A stretch of 38,198 bases of DNA from contig JAKAST010000006.1 of NCBI GenBank assembly GCA_021828155.1, positions 1 through 38,198 of the forward strand, in the 5' to 3' direction. Shown in pieces: positions 30,008-37,985 of this stretch; position 1 is the first letter of the stretch; each line of letters starts with the position of its first letter. Under the pieces are notes generated by a model that had not been told where the DNA came from, did no database searches, and was given only the letters and a program-made list of their open reading frames with translations. The position numbers were made by a program, and so were the translations under genes. The DNA is from Microcaldota archaeon. Its GTDB lineage: Archaea; Micrarchaeota; Micrarchaeia; Micrarchaeales; Micrarchaeaceae.

Positions 30008-30988
30008 ATGCAGAATATCATAGAGATACGAGGCATATCAAAGAGTTTCAAGACCTACGAGACTAGGAGTACAGGGATCGCTGCTTCGCTCAGGAGGAGG
30101 TACCACATCAAGAAGGCCCTCGACGAGGTAACCCTCGAGGTCCGTGAGGGCTCGATAACAGCGCTCCTGGGCAGAAACGGCAGCGGCAAATCAACGCTGA
30201 TCAAGATCCTGACCGGCATACTCTACGCCGACTCTGGCAGCGTAAGTGTTATGGGCCTCAACCCTTGGAAGGAGCGCATGAGGCTTGCCAGGGAAATCGG
30301 CGTTGTGCTCGGCGCGCACAGCCAGCTCTACTGGAACCTGCCGGCAGAGGACGCCTTCAAGTTCATGAGGCACATATACGGCGTCGACGAGGCGGCATTC
30401 AAGAAAAGGCTCGATTACTTCACTAACGCGCTCAACCTCAAGGAGGTCTACAGGAAGCCGGTCAGGGAGATGTCGCTGGGAGAGCAGATGAAGTGCAACT
30501 TCGTGGCTTCAGTGCTTCACATGCCCAGAATAGTCTTCCTGGACGAGCCGACGATAGGCGTAGACATACCCTCGAAGGCCGCGCTGAAGGAGATGATGCT
30601 CGAGATGCAGAAAGAGAACGGCACAACCTTCTTAATCACAACCCACATCGTCGAGGACATCTCTGTGGCGGAGAGGATCTTCCTGCTCGAGAAAGGCAGG
30701 CTGGTCTTCGACGGCAGCAGGTCGAGGCTGGAGCACCTGTTCGGGAACAAGCGGGTAGTGGAGCTGAGCTTCTCTGGTGGAGCCGCGCCGCGCCTTTCAG
30801 GATACGGCAGAGTGCTTGCACATGGGAAGGGCTTCGCAAGGATAGAGGTGGAGCCGCGCATGCTCAAGAACAGAAGTTTCATAGAGATGCTCAGCGGCCG
30901 CAACATACTAGACTACAAGGTGGCCGAGCCGGGCCTGAGCGCCATACTCAGCAAGTTCTACGCCAGGCTCGACAAAAAGAGGAGGTGA
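30008..30988 (+). CDS. ABC-2 type exporter, ATP-binding protein
   Basis: The ATPase subunit has 326 aa and follows the COG4586 layout. An N-terminal extension (ISKSFKTYETRSTGI) precedes the Walker A motif GRNGSGKST (about residues 56-64). The signature is MSLGEQMKCN, typical of this subgroup, in place of LSGGQ. Walker B is RIVFLDEPTIGVD, the H-loop TTHIVED, and a C-terminal regulatory domain of about 80 residues follows. ATG 30008 is preferred; the frame is open further up into the leader. Two permease genes follow at 4 nt and 1 nt gaps, so all three form one exporter. The substrate is unknown. Confidence 0.93.
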   Translation: MQNIIEIRGISKSFKTYETRSTGIAASLRRRYHIKKALDEVTLEVREGSITALLGRNGSGKSTLIKILTGILYADSGSVSVMGLNPWKERMRLAREIGVVLGAHSQLYWNLPAEDAFKFMRHIYGVDEAAFKKRLDYFTNALNLKEVYRKPVREMSLGEQMKCNFVASVLHMPRIVFLDEPTIGVDIPSKAALKEMMLEMQKENGTTFLITTHIVEDISVAERIFLLEKGRLVFDGSRSRLEHLFGNKRVVELSFSGGAAPRLSGYGRVLAHGKGFARIEVEPRMLKNRSFIEMLSGRNILDYKVAEPGLSAILSKFYARLDKKRR

Positions 30989-30992
30989 GCGT

Positions 30993-31802
30993 ATGCAGTT
31001 ATTCGACAGGCCCAACCCCTACCTGGCCATGTTCTCGGTGGCGCTCAAGAACTCCATGGCGTACAGGGCGGACTTCCTGATGACGCTGGCATCGAGGTTC
31101 GTGCAGGCAGGGCTCATGGTCTTCATATGGACGGCAATTTACCACTTCACCAACACGAACAGCATACTCGGGATAACGCTCTCCACCATATACGTGTATT
31201 TCTTCCTGGTGTACGCCTTCAGAAGCGTCATAAACATGGAGGTGCCCAGCGTAGTGCAGCAAGACATCCTCGAGGGGAGCATAGCCGCGACATACACGAG
31301 GCCGATAAGGTACCCGCTGCAGGTGTTCGTGAACGCCTCGGCAGGCGACTTTATTTCCATACTGGTAGCAATGCTGCCGCTCCTCGTGATAGCGTTCGTA
31401 CTGTATGGCGCGCCGTTATCGGTGCCAACAATCATGCTCATGCTGGCAGAGCTGGCCATAGGATATGCGCTGGTGAGCCTCATCGGATTCATGATAGGCA
31501 TGCTGGCCGTGAAGATAACGTACGTCTACGGCATAATCGAGGCTACGTGGAGCGTCATGCTGCTCCTTGGCGGGGGCATACTGCCTCTCAGCTTCTTCCC
31601 TAGCGCGGTGTTCAATATCCTCATGCTTACCCCATTCCCGATAATGCTCTACATGCCGGCTATGACGTTCCTGGGAACTGCAAGCGTTGGTGAGATCATG
31701 GGCAGCATCGCGGTTTCGCTTGCGTGGCTGGCCGTATTCTTCCTGGCCTCTCTGGTGGCGTGGAGCAGGGTCAGAAAATCCATAACCTCTGCAGGTGGCT
31801 GA
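30993..31802 (+). CDS. ABC-2 type exporter, permease subunit 1
   Basis: The 269-residue protein has six predicted membrane helices (about residues 25-47, 58-80, 112-140, 145-170, 178-200 and 235-258). It resembles the COG4587 permease that accompanies this ATPase type, with a charged amphipathic N-terminus, FRSVINMEVPSVVQQDILEG after the second helix, and RPIRYPLQVF. It starts 4 nt after the ATPase stop, behind AGGAGGTGAG, a strong ribosome-binding site. It should form the transmembrane path with the following subunit. Confidence 0.88.
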   Translation: MQLFDRPNPYLAMFSVALKNSMAYRADFLMTLASRFVQAGLMVFIWTAIYHFTNTNSILGITLSTIYVYFFLVYAFRSVINMEVPSVVQQDILEGSIAATYTRPIRYPLQVFVNASAGDFISILVAMLPLLVIAFVLYGAPLSVPTIMLMLAELAIGYALVSLIGFMIGMLAVKITYVYGIIEATWSVMLLLGGGILPLSFFPSAVFNILMLTPFPIMLYMPAMTFLGTASVGEIMGSIAVSLAWLAVFFLASLVAWSRVRKSITSAGG

Positions 31803-31803
31803 G

Positions 31804-32598
31804 ATGAAATCCAATTCGATTGTGCGCAGCATCGCGTTCTTCCTACTTTCGGAATTCTACGAGCTGAAGTACTTTATGATCTACAGGCTGCAGTCTGCCA
31901 TATGGCTTGCTTATGCCGGGTTCACCAGCCTATACGGCCTAATAACGCTGACTGTGATATACAGCGTTTCGAGCGGCATAACCGGCTGGAATTACTTCCA
32001 GATACTCGCGCTCTCTGCCACAGCCACGATCGTGCTTGGCGTGCTATACACAGTGATGAACCCGTGGCAGATGGTCGAGTCGATGAGGACAGGGGGCATG
32101 GACACGCGTCTGATACGCCCGTATGGGGTCATGACGCTGCTCCTGTCGAGCTATGGAGAGGTGACAAGCGTGGGTAGCATAGTCAGCGGCGCGGTGATAT
32201 TTGTATATGCCATGCTTCACCAGAGTGTCACTGCGGTGTCGTTCATTGCATACATGCTCATGACTGCGGCAGGCACCGTGGCGCTCACGCTGTTCGCGCT
32301 CATGCTCACGTTGCTTTCCTACCACCTGTTCAAGAGCGCCAACTTCATTAACAGAGTATTGGGCATACTCGGCACGGCCGGCAGCTACCCGCTCAGCATC
32401 TTCGGATCTGCGATGCTGATGGTGTTCACGGTCGTGCTGCCCATAGGCATAGCCTCGTACTACCCGCCGGAGGTGCTATTCGGGAAGATAAGCATGGTGC
32501 CTTACCTTGGAGTCATGGCGCTGATAATAGCGATAGCATTGGTGGGCTATAAGGGGACCGAAGCGCTAATTAGGCACTACGCCAGCGGCGGTGGTTGA
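31804..32598 (+). CDS. ABC-2 type exporter, permease subunit 2
   Basis: About 264 residues with six predicted membrane helices, resembling the COG3694 partner permease. It has FLLSEFYELKYFMIYRLQSAIW at the N-terminus, YTVMNPWQMVESMRTGGMD and RLIRPYGVMTLLL, matching the layout of permease 1. GGTGGCTGAG precedes ATG 31804, the preferred start. An in-frame GTG at 31795 overlapping the previous stop is possible. It closes the operon, and the next 320 bases hold no gene. Confidence 0.88.
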   Translation: MKSNSIVRSIAFFLLSEFYELKYFMIYRLQSAIWLAYAGFTSLYGLITLTVIYSVSSGITGWNYFQILALSATATIVLGVLYTVMNPWQMVESMRTGGMDTRLIRPYGVMTLLLSSYGEVTSVGSIVSGAVIFVYAMLHQSVTAVSFIAYMLMTAAGTVALTLFALMLTLLSYHLFKSANFINRVLGILGTAGSYPLSIFGSAMLMVFTVVLPIGIASYYPPEVLFGKISMVPYLGVMALIIAIALVGYKGTEALIRHYASGGG

Positions 32599-32921
32599 GC
32601 ACTGCCGGCTCAGCTGCATGCGCCGGGCTTCTGTAGAGAAGACTTAAATATCTTGATCTGCACGAAGCATACCGAGTGTTAAAGTGCAAAGCTGTGTGTC
32701 TGTAGCCTTCGGGCAACTGCCTGCCCTAATTTCCAGCCCCAGCTTTGCTTATGCACACTATTTCTGGCACGGCCTAGCGTAAACCGCGATTAATTTTGGT
32801 GGTTTATGTGGCCCGTGGTGTAAACAATAGAGCATGTGCCCTGTCTGGCAGTGGCGGGGTGCGTTTCGCTTCAAGAAACTTAGCGGCAGCCATCAGCTGC
32901 CGCACCGTTTTGGTGTAGAGA
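32599..32921. other. Gene-free interval with promoter and possible structured RNA
   Basis: No convincing reading frame lies here. A TATA-like CTTAAATA at 32643-32650 faces right. A paired segment follows at 32686-32748. Then come an inverted repeat, TAAACC/GGTTTA, around 32779-32810, an ATTAATTTT stretch that could drive the next gene, and a CGGCAGC/GCTGCCG inverted repeat (32882-32902) just before the start codon at 32922. Confidence 0.5.
32673..32760 (+). ncRNA. Candidate structured RNA
   Basis: Predicted transcription from the box at 32643-32650 begins near 32673. A 9-bp perfect stem, GCAAAGCTG/CAGCTTTGC (32686-32694 with 32740-32748), encloses an inner stem, GGGCA/TGCCC (32711-32715 with 32722-32726). 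GCACAC follows the outer stem, so an H/ACA-like guide is possible. There is no box C/D pair and no match to tRNA, SRP or 5S RNA. It could equally be part of a long 5' leader for the 32922 gene. Confidence 0.3.
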
Positions 32922-34304
32922 ATGAAAACAAAAAAGATAGTACTGGCCCAAGCAAGCTTCGATGTTGTGCCTACGGAGCGCGGCGGGGCGGTATTCATAG
33001 ACGCGAACAGGTTCCCAGAGGGACAGCTGACCCACGAGCTGAACAGTAGAGGCACCTACTCGGAAGGCCTTGGCAGGCTGCTGCGTGCGAAGCTAGATGG
33101 CGCACAGACGAACAGGCTGCACCTTATGGAAAACAGGTCGTGGGCACACGCAGGCGGCCTGACATTCGGCCCTATGTACGCCATAGGCGAGGAGCTGATA
33201 CTCAGGAACGCCGTACAGGCACAGCAGATGGACATCACTCTCACCATGGGAAAGGGCATGAAGGGCATCATGGCGCAGGACGGCGCCTTAAAATACAACG
33301 GCGAGCCAGTTACGGCGTTCAACTACGCGGACTTCGAGATAATGAGGACAAAATCAGAAATACTGTCGGACCTACTGGCGCTCAAGAATATGTTCAGGTT
33401 TGGGGGCGCAGAGATCATAGAAAACGGCTTCATAAACCTGCCGTCAGCGGCCCACCTTCCGCCGCAGCTGCCTGCGCAGCTCAAGGATAGGCTAGCAGGC
33501 TCGTTCATGCGCAAAGCCCAGATATACGACAGCTTCGACAGCAACGGCATAGCGACGCCCGCGCGCATGGTGGTGAATCTGGCACAGCAGACGCAAGGCG
33601 AGACCCTCGCCTCAATCAGGGGGATGGCAAAGGAGTACGGCACAGTTGTAATAAAGACAAACGAGGCGGGAGGCAGGTCGGTCGGGGTATTCGTGGTGAA
33701 CGATGCTGCGCAGGCTGGGAATGTATTTAGGGCGATGCAAGAGCATATGCGCAGGCACAACATAGCGAGCTGGCTTATAGAGCAGAGGCAGGCGGGCATT
33801 ACGGTGAGCGCATGCGGCAAAAAGTGGCTCGTAGAGCTGACCCCGCTGGTCGTCGGCGAGCGCAGCCTGGGCGAATCCACAGTCAGCGTCATGGCGAAGT
33901 ATGTACAGGCCGGCAGGCTCAACACTGAGGGCTACGAGCTGCTGCCCGGCATGTTGCCCTCATACGCATATCTGGGCCTGAACGATGGCGGCGTAGTCAG
34001 CGCTGGCAAGACCATGCTGGACAGCATCATCAGCAACAATGACCTGCTGACCCTGCGCAGAACCCTGGAAACAGTCACCATGGAAACTGTCGAGCAGCAG
34101 ATCAATGACCACTTCGCAGAGAACCATGCCGAGGCAAAAGCGATAAAGGAGGAGCTGAACGGCAGCGGCATAACCGAAAGGGTGGCAAAAGACGCAGAAA
34201 AGGCCAAGATGGCGCTGGAGTCAACTGTAGACACATCAATGGGCAGGCTAAAGAGCGCGATGGCTGCACTGAGCCCCAATGATTTAAAAGACATGCTGCG
34301 ATAG
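32922..34304 (+). CDS. Hypothetical protein, probable divergent ATP-grasp domain
   Basis: It is a 460-residue soluble protein. Residues about 210-320 look like an ATP-grasp core. SNGIATPARMVV resembles the usual GIPTP strand. YGTVVIKTNEAGGRSVGVFVV supplies a lysine and a glycine-rich loop. ASWLIEQRQAGITVSACG and WLVELTPLVVG follow like the metal-binding strands. The first 200 residues (including NRSWAHAGGLTFGPMYAIGEE) and the last 90, a helical charged tail, are unfamiliar. ATP-grasp enzymes usually join a carboxylate to an amine. The M20 peptidase gene starts 7 nt after its stop, so a paired ligase and hydrolase is conceivable. The assignment is from pattern only. Confidence 0.5.
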   Translation: MKTKKIVLAQASFDVVPTERGGAVFIDANRFPEGQLTHELNSRGTYSEGLGRLLRAKLDGAQTNRLHLMENRSWAHAGGLTFGPMYAIGEELILRNAVQAQQMDITLTMGKGMKGIMAQDGALKYNGEPVTAFNYADFEIMRTKSEILSDLLALKNMFRFGGAEIIENGFINLPSAAHLPPQLPAQLKDRLAGSFMRKAQIYDSFDSNGIATPARMVVNLAQQTQGETLASIRGMAKEYGTVVIKTNEAGGRSVGVFVVNDAAQAGNVFRAMQEHMRRHNIASWLIEQRQAGITVSACGKKWLVELTPLVVGERSLGESTVSVMAKYVQAGRLNTEGYELLPGMLPSYAYLGLNDGGVVSAGKTMLDSIISNNDLLTLRRTLETVTMETVEQQINDHFAENHAEAKAIKEELNGSGITERVAKDAEKAKMALESTVDTSMGRLKSAMAALSPNDLKDMLR

Positions 34305-34311
34305 TGGTGCG

Positions 34312-35484
34312 ATGGACGACATAAAATACGAAATCGAAATCCTGCGCAAACTGGTGGCTGTGCCAACAGTGTCAGGCGACGAGGAGGCCTACGCAAAGAT
34401 GGAAAAGCTGCTCGTCGGCGAGCTCAGAGGCCTGGGCGCTAGGGTAAGCGTGGTCGACCCGAAGAGGGACGGCGCATCGAAGTCCTCATGGCCCAACGTT
34501 ATTGCGGACTTCGACTTCGGCTCAAGGCACACCATATGCATAAACTGCCACTACGACGTAGTGCCGCCGGGGAGCGGCTGGAAGCAAGATCCGTTCGAGC
34601 TCGTTGAGCGTGATGGCAAGCTCGTCGGGCGCGGCACATGCGATGACAAGGGCTCCATAGCCCTGAGCATGGGGGTGCTGAAATCGCTGATGGCTGACAG
34701 GTCGAGCCTCTACAACATGCGGCTTATACTCACGTGCGACGAGGAGATCGGCAGCGAGCACGGCGTGGAGTACGTGCTGAAAAAGGGGCTTGGCAGGGGC
34801 ATCGAGTTCGCGCTCGTGCTCGACGGGAGCATGAATCCGGTAATAGGCTGCAGCGGCGGAGTTGAGGGCACGATAACTGTATACGGCAGGCAGGCGCATG
34901 CCGGCGCGGAATGGAAGGGCGACAACGCGATAAGCAATGCTGTGCGGCTGCTTGCCGAACTCGAGAAGTTCAAGAGGGTTAGGGCAAGGCGCATTTCAGT
35001 ATTGGAGATGCCAGACAAGGACGCACCGAGGAAGAACGTATTCGGCAGGTTCAACATAACGATGCTCAACGCGGGTTCAAGGCCCAACATAATTCCAGGC
35101 GTATGCGAGGCCGCGTTCGATATGAGATTGCTGCCTGAGGAACGGCCAGCGAAAGCGATAGATGAGCTGCGTTCGTACCTGAATAAAGCAGGCAGAAAAC
35201 TGGGAGTAAAGGCCAGCCTCAAAATCGATGACGTACTGGAGGGCTACATAGCTAACAGGAACAACAACTATGTGAAGAGCTTCATCAACGCATGCGGCGA
35301 AAGGAACGGATACGGGACGTGGGGAGTGGTTGATGGAAGGCTTTTCGCCAGGAAGGGAATCCCTGCGGTGGCGTACGGGCCGTCGAACAGCGGCATGGAC
35401 CACTCCGCGAACGAGTACATAGGCAGAGAGGAGATGAAAAGGGCTAAGTCAGTGTTGCTCAAGTTCCTATCTGGAAGGAAATAG
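34312..35484 (+). CDS. M20 family metallopeptidase (ArgE/DapE/CPG2-like)
   Basis: It is a two-zinc amidohydrolase of 390 aa with every family landmark. CINCHYDVVPPG carries the first zinc ligand and catalytic Asp. GRGTCDDKGS carries the bridging Asp, CDEEIGSEHG carries the catalytic Glu pair, and VLDGS and a C-terminal GMDHSANEYI carry the remaining ligands. The dimerisation lid domain lies at about residues 190-300 (GRQAHAGAEWKGDNA). Candidate substrates are N-acyl amino acids, dipeptides or a LysW-type adduct. It is co-transcribed with the ATP-grasp-like gene. A small 6-bp hairpin, ATTGCC/GGCAAT, follows the stop at 35495-35510. Confidence 0.92.
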   Translation: MDDIKYEIEILRKLVAVPTVSGDEEAYAKMEKLLVGELRGLGARVSVVDPKRDGASKSSWPNVIADFDFGSRHTICINCHYDVVPPGSGWKQDPFELVERDGKLVGRGTCDDKGSIALSMGVLKSLMADRSSLYNMRLILTCDEEIGSEHGVEYVLKKGLGRGIEFALVLDGSMNPVIGCSGGVEGTITVYGRQAHAGAEWKGDNAISNAVRLLAELEKFKRVRARRISVLEMPDKDAPRKNVFGRFNITMLNAGSRPNIIPGVCEAAFDMRLLPEERPAKAIDELRSYLNKAGRKLGVKASLKIDDVLEGYIANRNNNYVKSFINACGERNGYGTWGVVDGRLFARKGIPAVAYGPSNSGMDHSANEYIGREEMKRAKSVLLKFLSGRK

Positions 35485-35594
35485 TGGTAAAAGGATTGCC
35501 ATCCGGCAATGGAATACGCAAGACAGCCATATACAAATCATCTCGAAATTTTTAAAGCGGAAAGCGGGAGGACAGTACAGACATTCGCAGTAAG

Positions 35595-35726
35595 GTGCTT
35601 AGCCTAACACCGGAAGACCGCAAAAGGTTAGGCATAAATAAGTCAACTCTGTGGTATATGCAGAAGCACATAAAAGAAGGAAAGAGAGTTAAAATCTACA
35701 GTAAACTAGTAAATAAGTTGGGGTGA
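35595..35726 (+). CDS. Short peptide (43 aa) at the island edge, possible remnant of a larger protein
   Basis: From GTG 35595 the frame gives LTPEDRKRLGINKSTLWYMQ and then KEGKRVKIYSK, ending at TGA 35724-35726. The frame is open back to a TAA at 35553 with no ATG. The sequence looks like a real DNA-binding helix-turn-helix tail. From memory it resembles the last 40 residues of certain archaeal Cas1 or recombinase-type proteins, but I could not verify this. Either a tiny regulator or the surviving 3' end of a longer lost gene would fit. The MazG-like gene starts 4 nt after its stop. Confidence 0.4.
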   Translation: MLSLTPEDRKRLGINKSTLWYMQKHIKEGKRVKIYSKLVNKLG

Positions 35727-35730
35727 GTAT

Positions 35731-36096
35731 GTGGGAGATAGTTTAACAACGGTCAAAGAACTGAAAGATAAGGTGCAAAAATTCTGCGAGGAGCGCGATT
35801 GGAATCAGTTCCATAATCCAAAAGACCTTGCAATAGGTGTATCTACAGAAGCGAGTGAGCTCTTAGACATATTCAGATTCAAAAGGGATGAAGACATCAA
35901 AGAGATAATATCTGATCCTATCAAGCGGCAAGCAGTTGGAGACGAACTTGCTGACGTACTATATTTTCTGCTGAGGTTTGCACAGATGAATGATTTTGAC
36001 CTTTCTGAAGAACTTAACAGGAAGCTGGAGAAAAACAACAAGAATTATCCTGTTGAAAAATCCAAAGGGTCAAATAAAAAATATAATGGGTTGTGA
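35731..36096 (+). CDS. MazG-like nucleotide pyrophosphohydrolase
   Basis: It is an all-alpha NTP pyrophosphatase, probably removing pyrophosphate from (d)NTPs such as dCTP. The 121-residue protein has the family layout. VQKFCEERDWNQFHNPKDLAIGVSTEASELLDIF has the first Glu pair (ExxEL). AVGDELADVLYFLLRFA has the ExxD metal motif. A lysine/asparagine-rich tail follows. Related small MazG proteins are RS21-C6-like. The start is GTG 35731 behind GGGGTGA. Its stop overlaps the next gene region by GTGA, so it shares a transcript with the HNH gene. Related proteins occur in phage-defence settings. Confidence 0.88.
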   Translation: MGDSLTTVKELKDKVQKFCEERDWNQFHNPKDLAIGVSTEASELLDIFRFKRDEDIKEIISDPIKRQAVGDELADVLYFLLRFAQMNDFDLSEELNRKLEKNNKNYPVEKSKGSNKKYNGL

Positions 36097-36098
36097 AC

Positions 36099-37055
36099 AT
36101 GCGAATCCATATTTTACCAACTGGACGTAAGGATTTAGATCATGCTGATAGAACTCTTCTTAATCCTGTTCCACAGGAACTCTTGTCGCAATATTTAAGC
36201 ACTAGTGATATGCAGGCAATAGCTAATGTATACCAAACAGCAGATGTGCCTACTTGGGGGTGGGTGCCTGGAGATAAAAATACTCCTGATTGGTCTGATT
36301 TGCAACCAGGAGACATTGCCATATTTGTAATACCTTCAAATGACCAGACAGTAGTTACAAAAGTAGAATATAAAGTAAGGAGTGCATCTCTTGCTACGAG
36401 GTTATGGAGTACCGACAGGGCTACAGGAAAAACCTGGGAGCTCATATTTTTTGTAAAGATTTTGGGGGCACTTACTCTAAGCAAACGGGAGTTGTTAAGA
36501 CACTTACAATATACTAATGAGAAAGATAATCTGCAAGGGCATAGGGATGTAACTCCTCGTTTTGCAGGGATATATGGTTCTATAGATAATTTCTTGAGTA
36601 TAAATACAAATATTCAGATACCACTAAGTACTGTTAAAGAAGATGTTGGAGAGAGCCTGCTAACAGAGTCATTTCCAAATAGAATGTCACGTGAAGAGCG
36701 TTTAAGAAGACTTGAAGAAGCCTTAAACCGTCAAGGTCAAACACCAGATGAATATGTAGAAGTTAATGGAAGGCGTTTTAAACGAAGTCAAATAGTTGTT
36801 GCTTTTGTGAAAGAAAGGGACGAATATAAATGCAAAGCATGTGGATGGACTCTCACAGAAAGGAACGGTAAAAAATATATAGAAGCGGCGCACATAGTAG
36901 CTAGAGCACCAACAAGTGGTGGTGTAGCAGGTCCAGATACGCCAGAAAATATGGTCGCGCTTTGTCCGAATTGCCATAAAAAGCTAGATAAAGGAGGCGA
37001 GAAAGCGAGGAATGAGGTTCTTGAAGCTTTAAGAAAGAATGGTGTAAACGTTTAG
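36099..37055 (+). CDS. HNH endonuclease with an N-terminal PUA/EVE-like region
   Basis: The 318-residue protein has an N-terminal part of about 130 residues with WGWVPGDKNTPDWSDLQPGD and LATRLW...TWELIFFVK, a pattern I associate with PUA/EVE-like modified-base-recognising domains of type IV restriction enzymes (inference). The C-terminal HNH domain is clear: YKCKACGW and ENMVALCPNCHKKL carry two CxxC zinc pairs around the catalytic IEAAHIVARA. The start is ATG 36099, or GTG 36093 overlapping the MazG stop. It probably cuts modified foreign DNA. A restriction nuclease without a partner methyltransferase fits a type IV reading. After the TAG the frame stays open for 42 more charged codons. Confidence 0.82.
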   Translation: MRIHILPTGRKDLDHADRTLLNPVPQELLSQYLSTSDMQAIANVYQTADVPTWGWVPGDKNTPDWSDLQPGDIAIFVIPSNDQTVVTKVEYKVRSASLATRLWSTDRATGKTWELIFFVKILGALTLSKRELLRHLQYTNEKDNLQGHRDVTPRFAGIYGSIDNFLSINTNIQIPLSTVKEDVGESLLTESFPNRMSREERLRRLEEALNRQGQTPDEYVEVNGRRFKRSQIVVAFVKERDEYKCKACGWTLTERNGKKYIEAAHIVARAPTSGGVAGPDTPENMVALCPNCHKKLDKGGEKARNEVLEALRKNGVNV

Positions 37056-37184
37056 GTTAAAGAAAAAGATAAAAGAAGGAAAGAAGATAGTGTTAAAGAG
37101 GAAAACGGTAAGGAAGTTAATGAAGATGGTAAAATGAGAGATACAGAAGAGGAAAAGAAGGTAATTGAAGAGAGCCTAAAGTAG
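37056..37184 (+). other. In-frame charged extension after the HNH stop codon
   Basis: Directly after TAG 37053-37055 the same frame continues for 42 codons (rich in Lys, Glu and Asp) to TAG 37182-37184. There is no good start codon apart from an internal ATG. It could be an eroded C-terminus or chance openness in A-rich DNA. Confidence 0.35.
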
Positions 37185-37192
37185 CGATTAGC

Positions 37193-37864
37193 ATGGCTAA
37201 ATCACAAACAATACCACCAAAACTCAAAAGCTTAGAGAAACTTGAAGTTTTACTAGAGATTCTAAATGAGAAATCAGATAGATACATACCAGATAGCGAA
37301 CTCAAAACAAAATTTAAAGAACGTTTGAATCCGAATAAGAAACTAGATAATACAGCACTTGAGAATAGCTTTAACAACACCATAATTTATGCATTAGGAA
37401 TCAATGATAAAGTTGGTCGTCCATTGATTGACACACCAGAATACCTAGCAGCTATAGCTCAAATATGGCAAACTAAGCTTATTGACATGGAGCAATTACC
37501 CATCGAGGGAAGGAAAGAGAATTGTTATATGATTACAATAAGGGGTATTGAGGTACTGAACCAGCTAAGAAATTCTAGACATTCAAAAGGGTTATTAAAG
37601 TCATCAAGAAGATTAGAAATGCTTGCAAGAGTTACAGGTCTTCTAACTATTTTTCTCATAGTTATGGCAATACTTTCTATTTCCAGCAATTCTATACTTA
37701 TATTTTTAGTTGGGACGAACCCTTCTTTTATAAACTTTATCTATCTTTTATTTTTTATATTGATTGTAGCTGAGATTCTTATCTTAGTGCCGAATCTATT
37801 AGAATGGCTAGACGAAAAAATAAGAAACTGGATATCCAAAAGACGGCGAAGTAATGGAAAATAA
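37193..37864 (+). CDS. Hypothetical winged-helix-like protein with two C-terminal membrane helices
   Basis: The protein has 223 residues. The soluble N-terminal part (1-130) has LEKLEVLLEILNEKSDRYIP and ends with NCYMITIRGIEVLNQLRN, a winged-helix-like layout. Two strong membrane helices (about 150-172 and 180-205, LFFILIVAEILILVPNLLEW) precede a basic tail, ISKRRRSNGK. No enzyme motif is seen. A soluble sensor attached to a membrane anchor is a layout seen in several defence effectors, but that is only analogy. AT-rich codon use matches the rest of the island. Its stop overlaps the next small gene. Confidence 0.7.
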   Translation: MAKSQTIPPKLKSLEKLEVLLEILNEKSDRYIPDSELKTKFKERLNPNKKLDNTALENSFNNTIIYALGINDKVGRPLIDTPEYLAAIAQIWQTKLIDMEQLPIEGRKENCYMITIRGIEVLNQLRNSRHSKGLLKSSRRLEMLARVTGLLTIFLIVMAILSISSNSILIFLVGTNPSFINFIYLLFFILIVAEILILVPNLLEWLDEKIRNWISKRRRSNGK

Positions 37865-37985
37865 AACTAAGGTAGGTACGATCATTGTTATCGTGCTAGT
37901 CATAATAGTGATAACATATCTTTATTCGCAAGGTTGGTTTGCAACTGTAATTCCTTATTTTGAGAAGTTCATCAAAGTAATTTAG
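37854..37985 (+). CDS. Single-pass membrane peptide (43 aa)
   Basis: ATG 37854 lies inside the last codons of the previous gene. The product is MENKTKVG, a membrane helix rich in Ile and Val (about residues 8-24), then TYLYSQGWFATVIPYFEKF. Small size, overlap with the upstream gene and one membrane helix suggest a partner of the membrane-anchored protein encoded just before it. No family recognised. Confidence 0.5.
   Translation: MENKTKVGTIIVIVLVIIVITYLYSQGWFATVIPYFEKFIKVI

Noticed and set aside
35485-35560. Direct repeat of the tRNA-Pro 3' end as an attachment site
   Set aside because: No matching stretch was found by eye near the left border of the AT-rich island.
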